Shown here: piece by piece, positions 1 through 5,579 of the stretch | Layout of the letters: each line of letters begins with the position of its first letter | How positions within the stretch are numbered: the first letter of the stretch is position 1 | NCBI GenBank assembly: GCA_017161665.1 | Contig: JADFCT010000190.1 | Span: 1 to 7,353 of the forward strand | Length of the DNA: 7,353 nt | Direction of reading: 5' to 3' | Source: Candidatus Sumerlaeota bacterium | GTDB lineage: Bacteria; Sumerlaeota; Sumerlaeia; JADFCT01 | Position numbers and translations under genes: made by a program | Notes under the pieces: generated by a model | Databases searched by the model: none | Seen by the model: only the letters and a program-made list of their open reading frames with translations | What the model was told of the DNA's origin: nothing

Positions 1-792
1 GTTTACAGCGCTTCCCGTAGCGCCACATTGCGCAATGGGCTGTCCCACTTTGACGGTTTCGCCGGCCGCAACCAACACCGAATTCTGAATCAAGTGAGCC
101 AGATAAACACGTTTGCCACCGCTTTCAATCACAACGATATTCCCTTCCGCATGGACGCTTCCCTGTTCTCGATCATTAACCGCCTCAATCACTTTTCCGT
201 CGATAGGCGCATAGACGGTCTCTCCCAGGCTGTCACCCTCGGCGCGCATCAGATCCACAGCATAAGTCTGCGAAAGGGGATTATGGTGATGATAGTTGGT
301 GATAGGATTTCGCCCGCCGGCCATCACTGTCCACGCTCCCCGAACAGGCGCCGCGATCTTAATCGAATCGCCCTTCCCATCGGGAGAACTTCTAAGAAAA
401 CAGACGAATCCGAAGACTCCCAGACCGACGAGCAACGAAGCGGATGCGCCAATAATCGTTATAATTGGATTGCGTTGGCTGATGGGAAACCGAAAGGCTG
501 ACAACAGGTCAATTCCAGTTGACAGAAAGGCAGAACCACCGAGGACGGCGAACAGCCTCAGGAGCCGGGCGCCGACGAATATGCGCCCGCCCAGGAAGAC
601 GGCGGCAAGAACCGGAGCCATTGCCACCAGCATCAGAAACGGCGAGATCAGGGCTATAGCGGCTTTTCCGGTTATTTGATTTTTGGAAACACAATTCGCC
701 TGACGACGATAGCGCAGGACCCCCAATACCGGCAGCGCCATGGCAACCACGTAACCAATCCCCTCAATTGTGTGTGGGTGAAGCGAGATCAT
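1..792 (-). CDS. Membrane-anchored M23-type (LytM-like) metallopeptidase, C-terminus cut by window edge
   Basis: Reading the minus strand from ATG at 792 gives 264 codons open to base 1, so the 3' end lies outside the window. The N-terminal half is hydrophobic, with likely membrane segments near residues 10-27, 44-67, 72-97 and 109-134. The C-terminal half resembles the M23 beta-barrel fold: YAPIDGKVIEAV (194-205), GNIVVIESGGKRVYLAHL (217-234) and GETVKVGQPIAQCGATGS (244-261). The family hydrolyses peptidoglycan cross-bridges or acts as a non-catalytic scaffold, and the domain would face the periplasm. D180 and H233 fit family positions. The usual histidine four residues before the Asp is T176 here, but HHH lies at 168-170. 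The closing HLH motif would fall just past the edge. The start is uncertain: ATG 792 follows a run of six C with no Shine-Dalgarno, whereas GTG at 750 has GAGGGG nine bases upstream but would shorten the first membrane segment. It lies 32 bases behind the 825-1571 gene and is probably co-transcribed with it. Confidence 0.8.
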   Translation of the reverse strand, partial: MISLHPHTIEGIGYVVAMALPVLGVLRYRRQANCVSKNQITGKAAIALISPFLMLVAMAPVLAAVFLGGRIFVGARLLRLFAVLGGSAFLSTGIDLLSAFRFPISQRNPIITIIGASASLLVGLGVFGFVCFLRSSPDGKGDSIKIAAPVRGAWTVMAGGRNPITNYHHHNPLSQTYAVDLMRAEGDSLGETVYAPIDGKVIEAVNDREQGSVHAEGNIVVIESGGKRVYLAHLIQNSVLVAAGETVKVGQPIAQCGATGSAVN

Positions 793-824
793 GGGGGGAA
801 TGCAAAAGAATCAAATGACAGCCG

Positions 825-1571
825 TCAATCAACCTTTGAGACAACGAATTCCGACGGCTCCTTGTCGCCCCAGATATCCTGAAGCAGACGATACATCTCC
901 GGATCGTGCTCCTGAAGATCGGAGCGGGTAAAGGGATAATAGTCATTCGAGCCGAAATACGCTTCGCAGGATTCGGCGAAGTATTCCTTGACGTTGGTCA
1001 TCGCGTACGACTGGGCGCGGCGCCCCGTGACATGCCGAACCGTGCGGTATCGGCCGCTCGCCTTGGCGCGCCGATAAGCCGCTTCGATCTCCGGCATCCG
1101 GCGCCCCAGATAGCGGTCCATATAACCATGACACAATTCATGCAGGACCATGTAGGGCTGATGCCCCGACCATTTCAAAAACGTGGCGGCGTTGGACACT
1201 TCCACGGCGCCGGCTTTTTCGGGATTGTATCCGTTGCGGGCCAGCCACCGGGGACTGATGTGGTAACACATGCATTCGAAGCCCTTACTCTGGTACTCAA
1301 CCCAAATGGGAAACCGTCGCATCTTCTCCACCGCCGCCGCCGGAACGGCGCGTCGAACCCGAGCCAAATGATCCGCGAGCAGCTGCCGCGTTTCCGCGGC
1401 CAGAGCCGGATGTTCACTTTCCAGTTGGGAATGAATCCGAATCCGCCAACCCTCGATAGTGGTTTCAATATAAGCCGCACTCGGCGCATAAGAACGATTC
1501 AGCGACGACGGATTGGGACGTGTGGCGGCTATACAGGCCAAGGCCAGAAAAATAAGAAACGGCTTTTTCAT
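825..1571 (-). CDS. Exported zinc metallopeptidase with HExxH and EYFAE motifs (anthrax lethal-factor-like fold suspected)
   Basis: The 248-residue protein begins with a signal sequence (KK at 2-3, hydrophobic to about residue 17). C13 sits in LALAC, a poor lipobox, so lipid anchoring is possible but not convincing. HELCH at 144-148 is a zinc-binding HExxH motif preceded by a hydrophobic strand (YMVL). KEYFAES at 195-201 provides a downstream glutamate, E196, as likely third ligand with E200 nearby. Spacing and sequence recall the EFFAE motif of anthrax lethal factor (M34/ATLF type). The segment YAMTNVKEYFAE followed by FGSNDYYPF (206-214) and EHDPEMY (221-227) matches, from memory, secreted bacterial proteins of unknown substrate found in environmental phyla. 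It presumably cleaves a protein outside the cytoplasm. The start is supported by the signal peptide. The Shine-Dalgarno is poor: AGAGG lies only two bases from the ATG. Four cysteines (13, 100, 102, 147) plus C202 are present, and C100/C102 form an unusual CMC pair. It is the first gene of a probable two-gene peptidase operon. Confidence 0.85.
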   Translation of the reverse strand: MKKPFLIFLALACIAATRPNPSSLNRSYAPSAAYIETTIEGWRIRIHSQLESEHPALAAETRQLLADHLARVRRAVPAAAVEKMRRFPIWVEYQSKGFECMCYHISPRWLARNGYNPEKAGAVEVSNAATFLKWSGHQPYMVLHELCHGYMDRYLGRRMPEIEAAYRRAKASGRYRTVRHVTGRRAQSYAMTNVKEYFAESCEAYFGSNDYYPFTRSDLQEHDPEMYRLLQDIWGDKEPSEFVVSKVD

Positions 1572-1693
1572 AACCTCTACATCTTTCCCTGAAACGTCAC
1601 GGCGTCCAACGCCGAGGGGAAACCTTCAAAGCCCTCACGACGAGAAACGCCTCATGGGGCGCGTGCAATGTGATCAACTCGCCCGTTTTTGAT

Positions 1694-1734
1694 TCGGCGC
1701 AACCAAGATTTAAACGCCCTTTTCTTTGCGCCGA
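1694..1734. repeat. 9-bp perfect inverted repeat with 23-base spacer
   Basis: TCGGCGCAA at 1694-1702 is the exact reverse complement of TTGCGCCGA at 1726-1734. The A+T-richer spacer is 1703-1725. The right arm coincides with the predicted start of the minus-strand transcript, so it could be a regulator-binding site or a 5' leader hairpin. A chance occurrence cannot be excluded. Confidence 0.45.
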
Positions 1735-1740
1735 TCCGAT

Positions 1741-1769
1741 ATTCATTCTTTTTTAAATCGGCATGTCAA
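1741..1769 (-). promoter_or_regulatory. Possible sigma-70-type promoter for the peptidase pair
   Basis: On the minus strand a perfect -35 box TTGACA (1769-1764) is followed after 17 bases by ATGAAT (1746-1741), which matches only three of six -10 consensus positions. The spacer is A-rich. Transcription would start near 1734 and give a leader of about 160 bases before the ATG at 1571. The spacing is ideal, but the weak -10 and the unknown host sigma factors keep this tentative. Confidence 0.35.
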
Positions 1770-1894
1770 GGCCTCAACTTGAGTCGATTTCCATTTTTTT
1801 TCATTTTTCGGGATTGTTCCGAATCCTGCGGGGGTTTGCGCTTGCCTCTCACGGCATCGATTTGCTTTTGTGACGCAGTTATTGCGCCGGCCAC

Positions 1895-1902
1895 GGGAGG
1901 AA
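1895..1902 (+). promoter_or_regulatory. Ribosome binding site of the nucleoside transporter gene
   Basis: GGGAGGAA contains a full GGAGG core (1896-1900) nine bases before the ATG at 1910. It is the strongest Shine-Dalgarno in the window and fixes that start. An upstream frame reading into this point has no such support. Confidence 0.8.
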
Positions 1903-1909
1903 GCGGTCC

Positions 1910-3154
1910 ATGAGCGTTCTTATCAGTTTTGTCGGTTTGTTGTGTATGATGCTCCTGGCTTGGTCCATGTCAGAGAACAGGCGGAAAATGGACTGGCGGG
2001 TGATTATCGTGGGGGTGAGCCTCCAATTCGGTTTCGCCCTCCTGATTCTGAAAATACTCCCCGACGGTCGGTTTTTCGAAGGCGCGCGGGCGCTGGTCAC
2101 CCGACTCCTGGCCTGCTCCAATGAAGGGGCCGAGTTCCTGTTTGGCAAGAGCCTGACCAGCGGCGAAAACCTGGCCTTCGTCATGCTATCGACCATTGTG
2201 TTTTTCTCTTCTCTCTCCACCGTATTATTCCATCTGGGTGTCATTCAGTTTCTCGTTCGCATCATGGCCTGGATCATGGTCCGGCTCATGCGCGTCTCGG
2301 GCGCCGAATCCCTGTGCGTGGCCACCAATGTCTTTGTGGGCATGACGGAAGCGCCTTTGGTCATTCGCCCCTATATGACGAGTATGACCCGCTCGGAAAT
2401 CATGGCCATGTTGACAGGCGGCCTGGCGACCATTTCCGGTGGAATGATGGCCCTGTACACGGCCATGGGCGCGGACGCCGGCCATCTGCTGGCCGCCTCC
2501 ATCATGTCCGCGCCGGCGTCGTTGGTCATTGCGAAAATCATGATTCCCGAAACGGAAGAATCCCAAACGCTGGGGATTGTGAAGGTTCAGTTGCCCCGTC
2601 AGGATCGGAATATGATCGACGCCGCCTGCCGGGGCGCAAGCGATGGATTGAAACTGGCCCTGAATGTCGGCGCCATGCTGATCGCCTTCGTGGGATTGAT
2701 CGCTTTCGTCAACTGGACCCTGGGAAGCGCCCATGCGTGGACCGCCGCATGGGTGGGAGGCCGTGAAGCGGCCGCGCAGGCCGCCACCGATCCGCTCACC
2801 CTCGAAAAATGTCTGGGATGGCTGATGGCGCCCGTCGCCTGGATGATGGGCATTGAATGGGCCGACGCGACAACGGTGGGAATGCTGTTGGGGAAAAAGA
2901 CCATCCTCAATGAATTCCTGGCCTATCAGGATCTCGTCGCCATGAAGGATCAGATGTCGGAGCGGTCGTTTATTATCGCCACTTACGCGCTCTGCGGGTT
3001 CGCAAACTTCGGCTCGGTCGCCATCATGATCGGCGGGATCGGAGGACTGGCCCCCGACCGGCGACGTGAATTCGCGGAACTGGGAATACGGGCCCTCATC
3101 GGCGGTTCGCTGGCCGCCTTCATGACCGCCACCATCGCCGGGATGCTGATCTAA
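1910..3154 (+). CDS. Concentrative nucleoside transporter (CNT/NupC family)
   Basis: This 414-residue inner-membrane protein has the usual bacterial CNT length and is predicted to import nucleosides using a sodium or proton gradient. Family landmarks run in order. An N-terminal three-helix section lies at about 1-50. The core begins with STIVFFSSL near 94-102. Hairpin 1 carries GMTEAPLVIRPY (144-155), followed by TGGLATISGGMMALYTAMG (169-187) and ASIMSAPASLVIAKIMIPE (196-214). Hairpin 2 carries LNEFLAY (333-339), and then comes CGFANFGSVAIMIGGIGGLAPDRR (362-385). By alignment from memory to Vibrio cholerae CNT, E147, E335, N366 and S369 occupy ribose-contacting positions. The base-contacting glutamine of GQTE is a methionine (M145) here, which may change base preference. 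The sequence resembles the Vibrio/animal CNT branch more than E. coli NupC, so no gene symbol is given. The start is set by a strong Shine-Dalgarno. It stands alone on its strand and converges with the radical SAM gene, suggesting nucleoside salvage independent of its neighbours. Confidence 0.95.
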   Translation: MSVLISFVGLLCMMLLAWSMSENRRKMDWRVIIVGVSLQFGFALLILKILPDGRFFEGARALVTRLLACSNEGAEFLFGKSLTSGENLAFVMLSTIVFFSSLSTVLFHLGVIQFLVRIMAWIMVRLMRVSGAESLCVATNVFVGMTEAPLVIRPYMTSMTRSEIMAMLTGGLATISGGMMALYTAMGADAGHLLAASIMSAPASLVIAKIMIPETEESQTLGIVKVQLPRQDRNMIDAACRGASDGLKLALNVGAMLIAFVGLIAFVNWTLGSAHAWTAAWVGGREAAAQAATDPLTLEKCLGWLMAPVAWMMGIEWADATTVGMLLGKKTILNEFLAYQDLVAMKDQMSERSFIIATYALCGFANFGSVAIMIGGIGGLAPDRRREFAELGIRALIGGSLAAFMTATIAGMLI

Positions 3155-3175
3155 TCCCCCGTCGGATGGCGCCTT
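3155..3175. other. 21-base convergent gap without visible terminator
   Basis: The stops of the transporter (3152-3154) and the radical SAM gene (3176-3178) face each other across 21 bases. I see no GC-rich hairpin followed by a T run on either strand here. Termination must be factor-dependent, lie within coding sequence, or be leaky and give antisense overlap. Confidence 0.6.
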
Positions 3176-4345
3176 TCAAATCGAACGAAACCCACATGGC
3201 GGCGCCGGACGGCGGGCCATCTGGAGACAGCCTTCACACGGCGCCGGCGCCGCGCCCTCGGCAAAACACGCCATGAATCGGCGGGCGCGATCAGATTGCA
3301 GCAATTCGTCCAACCCCCGCTCCCCGATATTGCCGATGAGGTAGGTCTTTTCTTCCGCGCTTTTTTCCGTCAGATACAGCCGGGCGTCGGCCTCAAATGT
3401 ATAACAACAGGGGCTCAGGTTCCCTCGGTAGTCAATCAGCATGTTCACGCCGGGACGGGCCAGACAGGTTTTCTGATCCGAATCAAATCGGGGATGGACT
3501 AAATCCAGGGTCAGAAATGGATACTTCGCCGCCACCCCCCGCGCCTGCGTGATGGCGGCCTCCATGGATTGCAGCGCTTCATCGTCTGGCGCGGGCGCCC
3601 GGCCCGTATCGAAGAGGGCTTCGCGCAAATTGGCTTCATCAATGGCGGTTTCCATGTGCTTGGCCGAAAACCGGTCAATCCCAGCCTGTCCGGCCCGATC
3701 CACGGCTTCCGGCAATTCGTCCACATTCGAACGCATCATGACAAAGGCCCAGTTAAGCAGCGTGGACCGGCCCATGGCGTCGCGCAATACGCGCAACTGC
3801 TTCAGGTATCCTGTAATGGTGTCAAATGCATCTCGTCCGCGAACCCGCTGATACATCTCCGCCCGCCCGGCGTCACACGACAGCGTCAGCATATCGACGC
3901 CTGCCGTCAGAAGACGTTCGGACATCGCAGGCGTTAATAAAAGGCCGTTGGTAACGAAGCTGACCCGACACCCCCGACGCTTGAGCGCGGCAATATAGTC
4001 ACATAAATGGGGATTCATCAGCGGCTCACCCCAGCCGGTCAGGTCAATATTCGGAATCTTGTCAACGAACGGCAGAATCCGATCAAAAAGACTCGGCAAG
4101 AAAATCCCTTTAGACCCGACCGACTGTTGGCAGAAGTGAGCGGCCGAACGGGGACACATGGCGCAATTCAGGTTACATATAAAACTCGACTCAATGGTCA
4201 ACGAGCGGGGCCAAGTGTCAGCCAACAGGCATGGTTTTCGCTTGAATAAGGAAAATGAGCGCAGAATGTTCATGGGAATTGGATTTTGAATAGCCATTGG
4301 CGCCGGGTCAACCTCTATCGGCGTCGGCGCGCCCCTTTCTCTCAT
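3176..4345 (-). CDS. Radical SAM protein with SPASM-like C-terminal cluster domain
   Basis: The 389-residue cytoplasmic enzyme has the CxxxCxxC motif CNLNCAMC (C57, C61, C64) that binds the SAM-cleaving 4Fe-4S cluster. Its strand context is SLTIESSFIC, with a GGEP-like DLTGWGEPLMNP at 101-112 and FVTNGLLL at 130-137. The C-terminal third carries many cysteines (C294, C313, C314, C360, C370, C373, C384). The pattern, including IDYRGNLSPCC (304-314), YLIGNIGERGLDELL (335-349) and PCEGC (369-373), is that of a SPASM domain holding auxiliary clusters. Such enzymes modify peptides, activate enzymes or make cofactors, and the substrate here cannot be told. No short precursor peptide gene is evident beside it. 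The start at 4345 is the earliest ATG after an in-frame stop but lacks a Shine-Dalgarno. M17 (4297) or M25 (4273) are possible, because the conserved core begins only near residue 46. Confidence 0.9.
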   Translation of the reverse strand: MRERGAPTPIEVDPAPMAIQNPIPMNILRSFSLFKRKPCLLADTWPRSLTIESSFICNLNCAMCPRSAAHFCQQSVGSKGIFLPSLFDRILPFVDKIPNIDLTGWGEPLMNPHLCDYIAALKRRGCRVSFVTNGLLLTPAMSERLLTAGVDMLTLSCDAGRAEMYQRVRGRDAFDTITGYLKQLRVLRDAMGRSTLLNWAFVMMRSNVDELPEAVDRAGQAGIDRFSAKHMETAIDEANLREALFDTGRAPAPDDEALQSMEAAITQARGVAAKYPFLTLDLVHPRFDSDQKTCLARPGVNMLIDYRGNLSPCCYTFEADARLYLTEKSAEEKTYLIGNIGERGLDELLQSDRARRFMACFAEGAAPAPCEGCLQMARRPAPPCGFRSI

Positions 4346-4367
4346 GGCGCGCGGTCACATTCGCGCC
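4346..4367. repeat. GGCGCG-N10-CGCGCC inverted repeat
   Basis: Six-base arms at 4346-4351 and 4362-4367 are exact reverse complements around a 10-base centre. The site lies immediately before the radical SAM start codon on one strand and directly abuts a possible -35 box on the other. It could be an operator, though CG-rich six-base repeats arise easily by chance in this composition. Confidence 0.3.
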
Positions 4368-4397
4368 TTGACCCTTCGGGCTGGGGTGGAGTATCCA
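4368..4397 (+). promoter_or_regulatory. Possible promoter of the TPR lipoprotein-secretin cluster
   Basis: TTGACC (4368-4373, five of six -35 consensus bases) is followed after 18 bases by TATCCA (4392-4397), which matches the first three bases of a -10 box. Transcription would begin around 4404, about 23 bases before the ATG at 4427. The -10 overlaps a short palindrome, GTGGA-GTA-TCCAC (4386-4398), a possible repressor site. This is inference from motif spacing only. Confidence 0.35.
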
Positions 4398-4426
4398 CTG
4401 AGCATGATTGAGGATTTGAGTGTATC

Positions 4427-5539
4427 ATGATAATGGGTCTGTCCTACATTCGCCCGGTGGCATTGCTGATGGCATGTCTGGTCTTCGCCTCCCTGTGGGC
4501 AGGGTGCGCCCAAACCCGCGAAGTCAGCCAGGATTTGAGACGCGAAGCCTCCCGCTATTCGGTCGTCAGTTATGCGACGGCCAAAGATATGGGCCGCGGC
4601 TCATACAATGTGGCCGTGGACACGGGCAACTGGATTTATGACAAGATTCTGCTGGTTGGCGAGGCCTATACGGCCTTCTTGCTGTGGCCGAAAGCCTATC
4701 AGGCCAATCGGGATTTCAAGGCTCAACGGTATGAAATGGCCGTGGCCGCCTATATGCGCCTCTTTCGCGATCACCCCTGGCACTGGAAAAAAAAGAAATA
4801 TCTGATGCAACAAGGCCGGGCGTTGTATCTGATGCGCGCCTACATCAACGCCAAAGTCGCCTTGGACCGATATGAGGCGATCTATCCCGATTCCACATTT
4901 TCCAATGAAGCCATGGCCTATTTGCGAAAGATTTCCGCCATCCGCGCTTCACAACTGGCCATTGAAGAAGATCAGATAGCCGCCGTTCGAGGCGATGTGG
5001 AGCAATTGAAGGCCCTCATCGCCCAGCGACCCGATGTGGCGCGCCTCCATTTCGAATTGGGTAACGCCTATTGGCGCTTGGAAGAATACGACGCGGCGGC
5101 ACAGGAATATCTCATTGCCACAGAACTGAACGCCGCTTTGCGCGAAAACGAGCTGATTACCAAGCGCCTGATCATCGACGCCGACGGCAATATCGTCCCG
5201 ATGGATCCCGATCGGGAAGCCTATTTCGCCCGTCAGCGTCAGCCGCTGGTGATCTTTGACACCCATGAGTACCGCATGACGCGCAAACGCCTCTTCGACG
5301 TAGGTATCCGCAGTTACCTCAACGTCACAGGCATGGTCCGCAATCAGAGTGAACGCACCGTCACGAATGTGTCGGTAGAGGTTCGCTTTAAGGATATGCG
5401 CGGCGATGTGGTGGATGTGGGGACCTATGAAATCGGCGCCATGGGCCCGGGCGAAGTGCGCGCCTTCATGGTCCAGGGCGACAGCGGCGAATACGGTTAT
5501 CGATTCCTGACTTATGAATGCTCCGCCCATTACTGGTAA
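4427..5539 (+). CDS. TPR-repeat lipoprotein with C-terminal beta-sandwich-like (FxLYD-type) domain
   Basis: The 370-residue protein starts with a hydrophobic segment (about 8-26) ending in WAGC, so C27 is a probable lipidation site. The box is slightly off consensus, with W instead of L at -3. Helical TPR-like repeats follow at about 92-118 (AQRYEMAVAAYMRLFRDHP), 123-157 (LMRAYINAKVALDRYEAIYPD) and 203-236 (VARLHFELGNAYWRLEEYDA). The C-terminal 80 residues read as alternating strands: YLNVTGMVRNQSERTVTNVS (297-316), VEVRFKDMRG and YEIGAMGPGEVRAFMV (334-349). This pattern resembles FxLYD-type domains found in extracytoplasmic proteins. It probably sits on the periplasmic face of the outer membrane and binds a protein partner. 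TPR lipoproteins such as PilF/PilW and related pilotins help secretins assemble, and the next gene is a secretin, so a similar role is a reasonable inference. GAGGA at 4410-4414 is a distant (12-base) Shine-Dalgarno for ATG 4427, and M3 at 4433 is also possible. Confidence 0.85.
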   Translation: MIMGLSYIRPVALLMACLVFASLWAGCAQTREVSQDLRREASRYSVVSYATAKDMGRGSYNVAVDTGNWIYDKILLVGEAYTAFLLWPKAYQANRDFKAQRYEMAVAAYMRLFRDHPWHWKKKKYLMQQGRALYLMRAYINAKVALDRYEAIYPDSTFSNEAMAYLRKISAIRASQLAIEEDQIAAVRGDVEQLKALIAQRPDVARLHFELGNAYWRLEEYDAAAQEYLIATELNAALRENELITKRLIIDADGNIVPMDPDREAYFARQRQPLVIFDTHEYRMTRKRLFDVGIRSYLNVTGMVRNQSERTVTNVSVEVRFKDMRGDVVDVGTYEIGAMGPGEVRAFMVQGDSGEYGYRFLTYECSAHYW

Positions 5540-5563
5540 AAATCAAAGCGGCCTGGCAAGGCC

Positions 5564-5574
5564 GGAAGGGAGAG
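5564..5574 (+). promoter_or_regulatory. Ribosome binding site deciding the secretin start
   Basis: The purine-rich GGAAGGGAGAG has its GGGAG core at 5568-5572, seven bases before ATG 5580. It favours this start over the in-frame ATG at 5514, which lies inside the preceding gene, has no comparable site, and would put 22 extra polar residues before the signal peptide. Confidence 0.7.
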
Positions 5575-5579
5575 CCCCG

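Larger units (their letters stand above)
1572..1909. other. Divergent intergenic region between the peptidase pair and the nucleoside transporter
   Basis: These 338 bases are more A+T-rich and T-run-rich on the plus strand than the flanking genes. No reading frame here has a credible start or recognisable protein. The stretch contains a 9-bp inverted repeat (1694-1702/1726-1734), a possible minus-strand promoter (1741-1769), an 11-base odd palindrome CTCAACTTGAG (1773-1783), a weak 5-bp hairpin (1811-1826) and the Shine-Dalgarno of the transporter. I could not assign a convincing promoter for the plus-strand gene. TTGAGT at 1779 with CATTTT at 1802 is the best pair and is poor. Confidence 0.7.

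Noticed and set aside
28..501. Plus-strand open frame of 157 codons
   Set aside because: Antisense to the M23-type domain, whose minus-strand frame is uninterrupted over 264 codons and shows family motifs.
906..1592. Long plus-strand open frame of 228 codons opposite the LF-like peptidase
   Set aside because: It lies antisense to a gene with clear motifs and a signal peptide, its product resembles no family, and it has no convincing ribosome binding site.
1811..1826. GGATT-GTTCCG-AATCC hairpin
   Set aside because: Only five pairs with a six-base loop and no T run after it, so too weak for a terminator or riboswitch call.
1689..1913. 74-codon plus-strand frame before the transporter
   Set aside because: No Shine-Dalgarno, no recognisable protein, and it runs past the strong ribosome binding site and start of the transporter.
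5514..5579. Upstream in-frame ATG for the secretin
   Set aside because: It lies inside the lipoprotein gene and would place a polar leader before the signal peptide. ATG 5580 has a good Shine-Dalgarno.
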